Shown: positions 19,826 through 30,369 of the stretch, one piece after another
How the letters are laid out: each line of letters begins with the position of its first letter
How positions within the stretch are numbered: the stretch's first letter is position 1
DNA from: Triparma columacea
Taxonomy: Eukaryota > Sar > Bolidophyceae > Parmales > Triparmaceae
DNA length: 64,000 nt
Direction: 5' to 3'
NCBI GenBank assembly: GCA_030267965.1
Contig: BRYA01000376.1
Coordinates: 6,595-70,594 of the forward strand
Notes under the pieces: model-generated
The model's input: the letters and a program-made list of their open reading frames with translations, nothing else
Databases searched by the model: none
Told to the model about the DNA's origin: nothing
Program-made: the position numbers and the translations under genes

Positions 19826-21788
19826 TCAGGTTCGGCGTGTGGATCGTCTTGGCCTCGATGAAGGTGATGGAACGGGGGAATTTTTCCTTTTCTTCGCTCG
19901 AACCTCCACAACCTCAACTTCGTCATCATCGTCGTCGTCGCTGTCGTTGCTATCACTGCTATTGTTTTCGTTGGGCGAACGTGTCACCTGCTTGAGGAGC
20001 TTACGTTTAGGGGGACTTGGGGTATGCTTGTCCTCGTAATCATCAAAACAGCGCTTCTTGGCCTTATTGTTGCTATCATCCCTGTCGCCACCTTCGTCGT
20101 CAGTGCTGCTCTCTTCGTGGTCCCCCTCCTCACCCTTCTCCACCTCCACCTCCTCCTCCTCCTCCTCCTCCTCCTCCTCCTCCTCCTCCTCCTCCTCCTC
20201 CTCCTCCTCCTCCTCCTCCTCGACGACGAGGTCGTCACTGTCACCGCGTTCGTCTCTGCCGTAGTGGCCAGGAGGATCTTGAGGGTAGAGGCCAAGGGTC
20301 GAACTGACCAGCTGCTGGACGTACTGATCCTCGGCATCTGAAAAGCTGGATGGGCGGGTCACCATCTGAGGCTTGGGACGACCGGAGCTTGGGAGTCGGT
20401 CGTCTACGCTCGATGACTGCTGGACGTCAGAAACCAGCACGGGTGGGTAGCGAGGGAAGTGTCGGGGGCGTCTCCGAGACATCTTGGACATCAACCAGCA
20501 GCGGATAGAGTCGCAAAAAATCACGATGCAAAAAAGGATGCACCAGGTGCGCACGTTCAGTACGATGTCGTCGTGCTGCTGCTCTTTAATTTTCATTCTA
20601 TCAACGGCCCACCAGGCGAGGTACTCCAAAGCAGCGTTAAGGCTTGCAACGATGAAGAGCTTCGGGCGGGCGGAATGCGTCATCTCAGTGGAGGTTAGGA
20701 CAAAGGCGGCGTTAATGAGGGCGAGAAAGTGAGAGAAGGTAGCCAAGCGCTGGCCGTACACCCAAGCCCGGGAGGCGAAGGCCTCTATGAAGTCCACCGA
20801 CTGGCGCATGTTGTCGAGCGTCAGCGTGGTATCGTGAACAGTCTTGTGCATAGATTCCTGGGCCAGCCTACCCGAGTGTGGGAAGCAAAGTGAGAATGGC
20901 GGGCGAAGCGAGCCACGGGGAGGGTTGTGTTAGGGTAAGATCGTCATCCTTCGCTTCCTGTCCATCCTCACCTGATCTCTTCTGCGCGGCTTAGGGACTC
21001 CTTGTGAGAGACCTCCATTGTGTCAATAGTCTTCCGATGGGAATCGACCAAGGTGGTGTGTAGTTCGTCAGACTTTTTGATTAAGTGGTCGTGCTTTTGA
21101 AGAGAGTCCTTCAGGCTCGCAGAGACCGAGGACGCAGAGCGAGTGAGGGCCTCTATGTGCTTGCTCGTGACCTTCCTCCAATGGTTCGAAGTGAGCTTGT
21201 CGCAGATCGAGAAGACGTGGACCTTGAACTGGGTGTATATCTGCCAAGAGCGGGGGAGGATTAGTGGAGGAGCCAATTGTGTTGCTTTAGCGTTCAGCAT
21301 TGTAGTACTATTCACCCTTTACTTCCCATTCTCACCTGAAACTCAGAATCAGTCATGAGGGAAATACACGACTCAGTGGACGTCGAGGAAGCGATAAGAT
21401 TCTGTGTCACAGAATGAGATAGGTTTGACTTGTCGGGAATAATGTCGCAGGAACCTGTTAGGAGCTTACCCCGATGGCCCTTAAGCTTGCGACCAGCCTC
21501 GGCGTAATGACATGCTGAGAGCATGAAGGCAAGCGCGTGAGAATCAGACTCTGACATTCCCATACAGAGGTCGCTTGACATGGCATCCCTCTGTTCGAAG
21601 TAAGAAGAGATTGCCTCCTGCATACAAGGGGATGCTTGAGAAGAGCCAGAGTTGGTGTTCTGGATGAGACTTAGGGCCTCAGTAAAGTCGTGAACATCGT
21701 CAGATGAACTAGATTCTAAGAATAAAAGCCAAGAAAGGAGAAGGAAGAATAAACTTCGAAGATGATGGTTGGAGAAAGGGTGAAGCAT
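19826..21788 (-). CDS. GEX1/Brambleberry/Kar5-like nuclear-fusion protein
   Basis: Three exons, 21788-21336, 21240-20972 and 20867-19826, give 587 residues. A signal peptide (SLFFLLLSWLLFLESSSS) is followed by a lumenal Cys-containing region (SDLCMGMSESDSHALAFMLS then ACHYAEAGRKL) and, across intron 1, FQ|IYTQFKVHVFSICDKL. This pattern matches the Cys-rich domain of the GEX1/Brambleberry/Kar5 family, which acts in nuclear-envelope fusion after gamete fusion. A coiled coil comes next, then three membrane segments (FSHFLALINAAFVL; LFIVASLNAALEYLAWW; WCILFCIVIFCDSIRCW), then a nucleo-cytosolic tail with a run of more than 20 Glu and nuclear-signal-like KKRK clusters. The identity rests on this layout and remembered motif spacing. 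If right, it marks a sexual cycle. Confidence 0.75.
20151..20221 (+). repeat. CTC microsatellite encoding poly-Glu on the minus strand
   Basis: About 23 uninterrupted CTC units are read as GAG (Glu) codons in the C-terminal tail of the GEX1-like protein. Open frames over this tract on the plus strand are shadows. Confidence 0.95.
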
Positions 21789-22511
21789 GGCCCGTGGGAC
21801 GGATTTGGAAGGAGAATTGCAGAAGGGAGGGGGTAAACTCTAGGTGTGACGGATTTGGAAGGAGAATTGCAGAAGGGAGGGGGTAAACTCTAGGTGTGGT
21901 TGTGCGTGGTAGGAGAGGTGTCTATGTAGGGGTGAGTTTTGAAAGAGAATTTTTATTTCGTGATTCGAGTCCTTGAATTAATTGGCCCTTTCTAAAGTTC
22001 TTCAATAATTGACCAAGGAAATGCCGTGAAGAGGACCCTAAAATGTCTTCGCCCCAAGTTTTGTCAAATAGAACGAAGACATACATAAAATGCTATGAAA
22101 TTGTCGTTTTGAAGAAACTTGCCAATCCAAACCGTCCATAAACTCACCAAAAGTGTGCTATTTTGTCGTCCGTTAGGCTTTATCTTGCTTCGTTGCGTAG
22201 ATGATTTTCCTTGGACATTTAAATCAAAAAACAAATACGCGCAGAAGCCCATAAAAAGATTTCAGTCCAAAAGACATCAATTTTGATGGAGAACTCAAGT
22301 CTCGGATGAGTCACATTCCCTTAACTTCAAAATTTGATAAAATCATATTGAACAGCCCCAGAAAGCTAACGAACCCCTGTTTACGTTCTGCTGATTTTTC
22401 AACATCTGTTTCAGCACTCTTGTCACTTCTAAGTAATCCTTGTGCCATTACTTTATTCGCTGCTTGCTGAGTCGACACGAAAATACTCTCTCCTTTTTCT
22501 ACTCTCCTGCC
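21789..22511. promoter_or_regulatory. divergent intergenic region, GEX1-like / HSF-like
   Basis: This 723-bp stretch between two divergent genes holds the 50-bp duplication and then AT-rich sequence. No supported gene is present. A GATTCGAGTCC near 21961 resembles a tRNA B-box but does not fold (see rejected items). Confidence 0.5.
21798..21897. repeat. perfect 50-bp tandem duplication
   Basis: The segment 21798-21847 is repeated without a mismatch at 21848-21897. It lies directly upstream of the GEX1-like start codon, inside its likely 5' untranslated region or core promoter. Confidence 0.95.
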
Positions 22512-24343
22512 ATGAACAGCGCACAAAATATGGATGCTGGTGCTTCTCGACCAAATTTGGGATTCCCTCAAGAAGTGACGGGAATTCCCCACCAGAACTA
22601 TGATGCGACTAAAGGTAAGCCCGACCGCCCCTTCTTCACTTTTTAAATTATAGCCTCTAGGGGGTGAATTGTTGGCGTAAGACGCGATTTTGGGGTCTTA
22701 AAAATACAGGATGTCGGAAACTTAGGGTGTTCTCGTTAATGAAAGGCTCTTGAAACGAATTATCAGCTTTCCTCGTCATGTTCCCTCCCTTGACTGACTC
22801 TGGAACCTTCTCTGACCCCTTCCTCCTCAATCCAGGCTACAATCCTTCGCAGATCCCGCCGCCGATGTATAGTGTTGCCCCTACGGGCTATAGCTCCGCC
22901 GAAATTGAGAACCCGGGCGGAAATCCCAACCCTTCTGTGTACCAGGGACCGTACCAGGGACAGTATGGAAACATGGCTGGTATGTTTGACTACAACGCGT
23001 TGCATTACGCCCATGGCATGTCGGGCTACAATCCGATGAGTGGTCTGACCGGTATGAGTATGTTCTCGACCATATCTCACGTCCCGACGCAAACTGTGCC
23101 GGAGTTCTTGTTCCAGTTGACGAAAATGCTTACAGACGATAACAAGGAGATTATCGAGTGGGTCGACGGGGAGATTGCGGTGCATCAACCCACCAAACTC
23201 GCTTCAGCTGTCCTCCACCGTTACTTCCGTCACTCCAAGTACGCGAGTTTTCAGCGTCAGCTGAATTACTTTGGGTTCCGTAAAATCGCAGGAAAGGGCA
23301 AGATGTCACCTTGTAGATACGTCAACTCGGACGTCACGCATGACCTGGCCTCCCTGCTGAAGATCAAGCGCAAGACTAACGGCGCCTCCACTGGGAAAAG
23401 GGGAACTTCTACTAGGGGCAGCGCAGCTGACGACAGCTACGGTTCCACTCAACCCAGACAGTTCCGCCCCGGCAGACACGGCAGTACGAGGAGCAGCTCA
23501 AAGCTTAAGAAGCTTGATGAAGGCGTGTCGGATGGAGGGGATTTGGGGTCTGTTACTGGTTCTGCGAGTTCGTTGGGGGAAACTCTCAACAAAAATTTCA
23601 ACCAGCCTCTTACCTCCTCCGATGTCCCTCTCTCCTACGCTCGGCCGTTGTCTGAGCAGATTCGCAAGCTCGACGTCCCTCCCTCCCTTGCTACCGCTTC
23701 GAAGTCTTCTTCATCCGATAGCATTTCCTCCTTCGAGCAGGCCAAGTCAGCGGTGGGCAAAGGCGTCAGGCACGGTTTTAACAATTTTGGGAAAGATTAC
23801 GACAGGAAGTACTCCTCCAACGGCTCTGTTGTGGGGCTCGTCAACGAAGTGGTTTCCACGAGTGCTGCTATTCCCCCCCCAGCACCCAGCACCTCCAAGT
23901 TCCACACTGATGTAAACAAGCAAAATTACGAGGAGCTTTCGAAGAACTTCCAGCGCTCCGTTGCGGATGTCGGAAAGTCTTCTGATCCCAGCTACTTGGA
24001 GATGGTCAATAATTACTACGATGCAGGCGGAGGAGCTTTAGCAGGGGCTGAGGCAAAGGAAGGAAGGAGTGAATCCACTTCATCGGCTTCAGCTCCAGCT
24101 TCAGCTTCAGCTTCATTGAGCTCCGCACAAGCTCTGTCTTCGACAGGCACGCTGTCTTCGACAGGCACGGCGGCGCCCAAAGGTCCGTCCCCCGATCAGT
24201 TCCAGGATCAGATGCAAAAGTCTTACGCTGCGTTTGTATCCCAGTATCCAGCCAACGCATCGCAATACATGTCGTTTATGGACCCTATGGCCATGCAGTA
24301 CGGTGTGACAGAGGGTACGGGGAAGGGGGGCGAGGAGGGGTAA
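22512..24343 (+). CDS. heat-shock-factor-type transcription factor
   Basis: Two exons, 22512-22614 and 22767-24343 (phase 1; donor GTAAGC, acceptor TATCAG), give 559 residues. The HSF DNA-binding domain lies at about residues 140-240: [14 protein letters not shown], then [29 protein letters not shown] and [11 protein letters not shown]. That is the winged helix with its recognition helix. Here the wing region is short and has CRYVNSDVT. The HR-A/B oligomerisation coiled coil typical of animal HSFs is not obvious; the rest is Ser-, Ala- and Tyr-rich, low complexity. HSF families are large in diatoms and relatives, so this need not be a heat regulator. Confidence 0.92.
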
Positions 24344-24421
24344 CAGGGGTCGAGGAGGGGTGACAGGGGTCGAGGAAGCTGAAAATGACTTCAATTCAAC
24401 CGAGCTACACTTTCGATGACC

Positions 24422-24439
24422 TATATATATATATATATA
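24422..24439. repeat. (TA)9 tract
   Basis: A short TA run lies in the 168-bp gap between the convergent stops of the HSF-like and PH-like genes. Confidence 0.9.
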
Positions 24440-24511
24440 GATGCGAATATTGTGTTAAAATGAAAAATTGAAGTAAGTGACTTTTGCATAAAGAGACGTC
24501 CCTCCTACTGA

Positions 24512-25705
24512 TTATTCCAGAGAGAGGCTTTCAAAATTATAAGCCCCCTTGCTTTCCCGCGGGGTCGGTTGGTTATGGTAGTGTTGTCTCTCGCTGCTGC
24601 CCTCTCTCGGTGGAGTCCCGATCGCCCCCCCCCCGAAACCTCCGTACCCACTACTCCCTCCGCTGTTGCCCCCCTGCTGCGGAGACAGCGCAGAGGGCGA
24701 CATGGACATGCCACACTTTACCTCTGATTCCTTTCCCGAGTTCGGGACCATGCCGGTGGTGTTGGGCACGGGGGGGGGCATGGTGCCGCCGTTTCTTCCA
24801 ATAATAATCATCTTGGAGATTACCTGGTGGAGCTCGGAGGCCGTCGAGGGGTTACGGGAAGCGAAGGCCGCGAGGATGTTGGGTCCGTAGTCCATGATCT
24901 TCTCCACCTTGAACTGGTAAACTTGGGATTTACTGTCATACGTCTTGCTCTTGACCTGGGTGACGTTGAAGCCCCTGCACGATGGGGTCATGAGGTCCTG
25001 GTAGAAGTCCACTCTGAGTTTGACTAGGTACATCCTTTCCTTTTCGTTGTGGTACGGGTTCTCCATCCAATCCTTGTAGTCCTCCTGGGACCGGAAGAGG
25101 AGGAGGGAGCAGGGCCTCTGCCAGGCCCAGAAAGAGCCCTCCTTCCACTTCTTCATTATTATGGTGCGCATGGAGGTGCGGGACATTATGGTGCCTGACT
25201 GCACAAAGCTAGATGGGTCAGCCCTGTAACTTACACCCCCTCCCCCAACCGCACCTCCAAAGGCACCCCCAGAGTTGGCGGCGGTGGAGAAGGACTGCTG
25301 AACACTAGCGGAAGGGATGGAGCTCGCCGACACGGACGAAATGCCAGTAGAAGGGGGAAGGGGATGAGAGGGGGGGTGGGATCTTCCCATGTTTTGGGCT
25401 GTTGAAAAGTGCGTGCCAGTATTACTTGAAGATTGAGAGGTGACTGAATCGTCAAATGCTGAAAAAGTGGGTTTCTGGTTAAATGATGCCCCGTTGCTTG
25501 TTGTGTTTTGTGGTCCCGCTCCAAAAGCCGCAAAATCTGACGAGAACTCTTGGTTGCTTGAGCCGCCTGAGCCAGACTGGAATCCTGATTGGAACGATGA
25601 GCTCCCATTGTTACTACTCTCAAACGCGCTAGCGAACCGAGGATCAACAAAGCCCTCCATTGTGCTCTTTTCACTTTTTTCCCTTGTCGGCTTTTCGGCC
25701 TTCAT
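24512..25705 (-). CDS. low-complexity protein with a PH-like central domain, unknown function
   Basis: A single exon of about 397 residues. The start is uncertain: ATG at 25705 or 25660 (MEGFVDPRF). The first 160 residues are Ser/Gly/Asn-rich. A compact domain follows at about residues 165-300, with SRTSMRTIIMKKWKEGSFWA, WQRPCSLLLFRSQEDYKDW, ERMYLVKLRVDFYQDL and a final helix RNPSTASELHQVISKM. The strand-rich order ending in one helix resembles a pleckstrin-homology fold, but I cannot confirm it from sequence alone. The tail is Gly/Ser-rich. It may bind membranes or a partner protein. Homologues are probably restricted to related algae. It is convergent with the HSF gene. Confidence 0.65.
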   Translation of the reverse strand: MKAEKPTREKSEKSTMEGFVDPRFASAFESSNNGSSSFQSGFQSGSGGSSNQEFSSDFAAFGAGPQNTTSNGASFNQKPTFSAFDDSVTSQSSSNTGTHFSTAQNMGRSHPPSHPLPPSTGISSVSASSIPSASVQQSFSTAANSGGAFGGAVGGGGVSYRADPSSFVQSGTIMSRTSMRTIIMKKWKEGSFWAWQRPCSLLLFRSQEDYKDWMENPYHNEKERMYLVKLRVDFYQDLMTPSCRGFNVTQVKSKTYDSKSQVYQFKVEKIMDYGPNILAAFASRNPSTASELHQVISKMIIIGRNGGTMPPPVPNTTGMVPNSGKESEVKCGMSMSPSALSPQQGGNSGGSSGYGGFGGGAIGTPPREGSSERQHYHNQPTPRESKGAYNFESLSLE

Positions 25706-25725
25706 TTTTATCAATTTTTGCCTTG

Positions 25726-25896
25726 TCACTTTGGAGCACCCAACGTGAAGAAATACGCGTCATTGCTTGTCATACCAGTTATCTCTTTAGTCTTCTTTTT
25801 GAAGCTAAAGTCATAACAACTTCTGTCGCTCGCAGCCTTAAATCCAGCGAGCACTAATCTTGACTTTGGCTTTGGCGAACCTTTTTTCAACACCAT
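25726..25896 (-). CDS. possible 56-residue upstream open frame or first exon
   Basis: An ATG-started basic frame (MVLKKGSPKPKSRLVLAGFK and on) runs from 25896 to a TGA, just upstream of and in another frame from the PH-like gene. Its composition looks coding. It could be a separate small protein, an upstream regulatory frame, or a first exon joined by a splice I could not place. Weakly supported. Confidence 0.3.
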   Translation of the reverse strand: MVLKKGSPKPKSRLVLAGFKAASDRSCYDFSFKKKTKEITGMTSNDAYFFTLGAPK

Positions 25897-26012
25897 TGCT
25901 AGTACGCCCAACTAACCACAAACGATCTAACTGCCAGCATCCTATTATCCCCAACCTACCACAAACGATCTAACTTCCAGCATCCTATTCTCCCCCCCCC
26001 ATCAAGTCAGCC

Positions 26013-27484
26013 ATGTCTCGTGGCTATGACACCCTAGAATCAGGGTCAAGTCATGGCACCACCACCCACCGAGAGCTCTGTCAGGCGGCCCTCGTGCCAC
26101 TTCAATCCTGGTTACTCGTTTACCCGACTTTGATCCTGAAGCTCGTTCTCACTGCCTTGCTCTTTGCGTTTGCCCCCCTCTCTTTAATCGCTTTTGTCCA
26201 GGCCGTTATATCTATCGTCTTCCTGTACCTTGTGGTGTACAGGCGGATCGTCATGGAGGGAGTTGTCAATTTCATTGATTTAATCCGGATCCACAAGGCG
26301 GAAGAGCACAGTCCCCTTGAAGAGGTGAGGAGAGAGGACGCAGAGATGAGTGGAGAATTGCGTGCAGAGTGCAAGCAGAGTGCGTTGCACTTATGCCCAC
26401 TCTCCAACGGTGCCATTCTTCTGACCCTCCATTCCATCCTGTCCCCAGTCCGTGCCCATCCAATCCCTCCACCCTCAGTACTTCTACATCCTCCAGCAAT
26501 CCTGCTTCAAGGTGACAGGTGAGAATATGCGAACCCTAACACACACCCAAAATCGTCGCTCGTTAGCCAACCCTCTCCCTCTCCTCGCTTCGTTTCGTTC
26601 GTCTTAGGTGAAACCATCCTCTTCTTCTACTTCTCCATCCTCGAGCAGTTCCTCCTCACCTCCTCAAGCTCTTACCTCAACACCGTCGCCGCCTCTATCC
26701 CTTTCATAATCCTGCTCCTCGGCTCCGTAATCCTAAAGCCCCTCCTCCCCCTCAACGCCATCCGTTACGTGTGCGTCCTAGTGTCCCTTCACACGTCCTC
26801 CAACTACCTATGCAGCCTCTCCATCTTCTACCTAACCCTCGTCGTTGAGTACGCCCTCGCGGCCTTCCTGGGTTTGACGGGTAAGATATCAATGACTAAA
26901 GAACAGTGGATCTCAACGTTATCCCTCCTCGCAGTCCTGTCCCTCGTCCCCGCGAACTTCGCGTTCTACCTAACAGACTCTAACCTAAAGCCCCTTACTG
27001 CCGACCCCGTTTACTGCATGTGCACGATGGGGGTGATGGATAACAGCCCGGACTTACCGGTTAGAAGGCTCCCGGCTTTCATATTTTTCTCCACCATGAT
27101 AACCTGCAAGGTTCGTAGTTTCGTCGTCAGAAGCTCCCTATGCTAAAATTACCCCACCTTACAGCTAAACACCCTCAAAACTCTCGCCCCCGCCCTTCCC
27201 TCTTCCAGTTCCTGATGGTGTTATGGTATTCCTCAAAGACATCCGTAACCCGTACCCTAACCCGTGTTTCAAACCTCCTTACCCCCTCCCCATCATCCTC
27301 CCCAAACGCTGTTAACTGGACCGGTGGGTCCATGCTAAGGACGGGGTACAGTAACATAATGGGAGTTATACCTGACCAAGTTGAATGGGATGATGGGGGG
27401 TGGAAATTAAGAAAGGTTGAAGGGTACTGGAGCGTTGCCGGGGTGGGGGAAGTTTACTGGAACGCTGTTAGGGATGATTATTAG
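26013..27484 (+). CDS. polytopic membrane protein, unknown family
   Basis: Four exons, 26013-26324, 26449-26518, 26608-27110 and 27209-27484, keep phase and give 386 residues. Exons 1-3 encode at least six hydrophobic segments, for example WLLVYPTLILKLVLTALLF, IAFVQAVISIVFLYLVVY, IPFIILLLGSVIL, LCSLSIFYLTLVVEYAL and WISTLSLLAVLSLV. The last exon adds a soluble tail rich in Trp, Gly and Asn (GYWSVAGVGEVYWNAVRDDY). Exon 2 is only 70 nt. The last junction uses an unusual donor (GTTCGT) and is the least certain; another frame there also looks coding for some 30 codons. I recognise no family and do not propose a function beyond a membrane location. Confidence 0.6.
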
Positions 27485-27597
27485 GAGCCCCGACGAACGT
27501 TTACCGGGTTAAGAGTGGAAGGCGATTTGTTGTTGTTTGCTATCTTTTTCTATTTATTTTTTGAACCGGGTTTTCCTTCTCTCCCCCCATTATCTGG

Positions 27598-29347
27598 CTA
27601 TTTCTTCGTACCCGCCTTGGTCGAGTTCGACCTGTTCCTGCTCGCATATTCATGTACGCTCTCCACCCTAAAGTCCATATTAAGTTTCTCCGGTGGTACC
27701 CACCTCGGGCTTTCGATGAAGAATTCATGTATGAACGCGTCCCCCGCCGTGATCCTTTTATCCGGGTCCATCTCTAACAGTCTCTGCATAAGGTCGATGA
27801 GACTGTCTGAAACCCACGTAACATTCCTGCTGCACTGCCCCTTCATAAAGCTCTGTAGCTTGGACGCTGGTGACCTTTCCATTCGTCCCATAGTGAACTC
27901 CTTGAATTTCTTAGAGAATGGTTCCACGCTCGCCCACCCGTTTTCATCCGGTACTCCTAGCAGGTCGAAGATGGCGTTTATCTGCGTCGTTTCGTCGTGT
28001 CCTGAGAAGAGGCTCCCCCTGTTCCTGAACATTTCACCAAGTATACATCCTACCGACCATACATCAACCCCCTTCCCGTACTTATTCGCCCCCAATATAA
28101 GCTCCGGTGCCCTATACCACAGTGTCACAACGTTGAGCGTCAAACGACCCTTACCGTTCCACTCCCTAGCCAGTCCCCAGTCCGCGATTTTGAGTACCCC
28201 TTTACTAGTGACGAGTATGTTGGCGGTCTTGAGGTCGCGGTGGAGGATGTTCTTACTGTGGGTGAAGTGAAGGGCCTTGAGGAGCTGGACTGCGAACGAT
28301 TTTAAGTGCGTTAACGTCAACTGGATCTCACGGGTTGTTAGGAGACCGTAAAGATCGTAAGAGCAGAACTCAAATACTAGGAAGAGCGTACTTGGGGTGT
28401 TTCCTGTGGGGGGGGTTGTTTTGGTTTTGTTATTTTGTCGGTTAGAATCGCTTTTCTTGAGGAAATTCGACGGGGTGGGGCGAGAATCCTAGAAAAAATG
28501 TTCAGCGACACAAAAAAACCGTGGAATGGGAGGTTAACCCAAACCAATACTCTCGGCAAAGCGAAAACTACCCAAAGCCCCATCGTGTGATTTCGACCCG
28601 TTTTTAAGGGGTGCCGGTCGGGGGGGTGAAAAGACTCTGCCTGGTCGGTCGCAGGAGCGGTTAAAGCGCGACACGGAAAACACCGAAGAGGTGGCGGTTT
28701 CGTACCTTCGTACTTCATCACCAGGTCCTCAAGTTTCACTGGGAAAGGAGGAGAGCCGAGGTTGTTGCGTTGGTAAGTTTGATTGTGCGGCAAGATTATT
28801 GTGCGGCAAGATTCTCTCGTCACGGCAACTTTCGTCCATTCTCACCTAATCCCTGTCTATTCCTCGCCTCCCCCTTATTCTTCTGAAGTTTCTTCAGTAC
28901 ATTAATCTCCCTAATACACGTAAGCGGGTATCCCTCATTCGGGTTCCTAATCTGCACCGCTTTCAGCGCCACCTTTCTCTGCGTTTTCTTGTGCTTTCCT
29001 GACCAGACGATACCGTATTGGCCCTGACCTATGTGGGCCTGCTTCGTGTATATGTCGACATCGGGGAGGAGCCGGGGACCTGGGGGAGGGAGGTTTAGGT
29101 GAAGGGAGAAACTGTCCTTCTTGGATGGAGGAGGGGTGCGGGAGGAGGAGTAGGAGGAGGGAGTTCGAGGGGCGACTTGATTACCTCTTTCACTGGTATG
29201 TTTTGATGTTGATGTGGACGATGATGATGACGCCTGTGGTGCCCTGCCCTTGGATGTAGGAGGAAGGGGTACAGGAGGTGGTGATGAGGGGGGCGGGGGC
29301 TTTTTCCTCTTTCTCGAGGACTGCTGACTATTTCTTCTTTGGTTGTT

Positions 29348-29404
<57 letters not shown>

Positions 29405-29438
29405 ATTGTTGTTATTGTTGTTATTTCTTCTGTTAGGG

Positions 29439-29479
<41 letters not shown>

Positions 29480-29869
29480 GCTATTCCTATTCCTCCCCCC
29501 CCCTCCTCCTCCTCCTCCTCCTCCACCTCCTCTACCATTGTTGTTGTTTCTTCTGTTGTGGCTATTGTTGGTATTAGGGTTATTGTTGTTGTGGTTCTTG
29601 TTGTTGTTGTGGTGAAAGTTAGGGTTATTTGGACGAGGGTTATGGTTATAAGTTTGGTTTTTAGCTTGATTTTTAGTTTGGTCACTTTGACTAGCCATTT
29701 GACTAGCATGATGAGGTGGTGGATTGGGTGTTGGATGGGGTTGTGGATGGGGTTGTGGATGAGGTGGTTTCTGGTTTGAGGGGTTATGATTTGAGGGGTT
29801 GTCTGGTCGATTGTGTGTTTGTTGTGGATTCATTTTCTTATTCTGTCGTTGATTATTTTGTGTAGACAT
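27598..29869 (-). CDS. cyclin-dependent kinase (CDK9/12-like) with poly-Asn head
   Basis: Three exons, 29869-28846, 28738-28706 (a 33-nt microexon) and 28403-27598, give 620 residues. The first 240 are Asn-, Pro- and Gly-rich, with long Asn runs. The kinase domain then shows HIGQGQYGIVWSG (P-loop), VALKAVQ, PLTCIREINVLKKL in place of PSTAIRE, HRDLKTANIL, and TLWYRAPELILG. The microexon supplies VKLEDLVMKYEG between the C-helix and the hinge. The residues around the helix resemble the PITAIRE/PITALRE group (transcriptional CDK9/CDK12), which phosphorylates the RNA polymerase II tail with cyclin T or K partners; that assignment is inference. The magnesium motif is DWG, not DFG (IADWGLAREW). Confidence 0.9.
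29344..29480 (+). repeat. TTG microsatellite encoding poly-Asn on the minus strand
   Basis: Two long TTG tracts separated by a short TTCTGTTAGGG block are read as AAC (Asn) codons in the head of the CDK. Plus-strand poly-Val and poly-Leu frames here are shadows. Confidence 0.93.
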
Positions 29870-30369
29870 TGTATTATATTGTATTCGCTACTATAATGTG
29901 TGTACCTGTGTAGTTGATTTGTACGTAGATATGTTTATTGAGGAATATTTGTGTACTTAACTTTGGAAGCGGGATGAGGATCAATCTGTTTACCTCTCCT
30001 CCTCCTTTCTTCAACTATTTATAACCACAAAATGTGATATACAATACTTGTATGTATAGATATGTCTATAATACTAATATATATCGTTTTAGAAATCAGC
30101 AGGAGGTACAAATGAACCCAAAGGGAAGAGCTGAGCGAAGTCCAAAGGGAGGAAGGATTTTGCCAAACTCTCACCAAAAGAGAGAAATAACAATCAGAGA
30201 GGAGATTATAGGCTACAACGGAGGTGCTATGGCGAACAATCTTATGTTGAGGCCAAAACGAGGGAGTTTAACTAATGTTGTTTTGTGAAGATAGTTTCGA
30301 GGAAGGGAGGGAAGGCATCGAAAAGGAGTCCAAGAAAAGAGAAACAAACTTCTTGAAAATTCTGAGGTT
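29870..30369. promoter_or_regulatory. divergent intergenic region, CDK / armadillo
   Basis: This 500-bp, fairly AT-rich stretch lies between two divergent starts. An 84-codon open frame inside it has no protein-like pattern. I see no RNA gene. Confidence 0.5.

Noticed and set aside
20017..20341. Plus-strand frames rich in Pro, Leu or Ser over the CTC repeat
   Set aside because: Shadows of the poly-Glu tract of the GEX1-like gene.
21950..21980. GATTCGAGTCC resembling a tRNA B-box
   Set aside because: The flanking bases do not pair as a T-stem and no A-box or acceptor stem lies at the right distance.
29339..29779. Plus-strand poly-Val and poly-Leu frames
   Set aside because: They are other readings of the TTG microsatellite that codes poly-Asn in the CDK.
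30034..30288. 84-codon frame between the CDK and the armadillo gene
   Set aside because: No motif, no splice link to the next gene, and composition unlike the neighbouring proteins.
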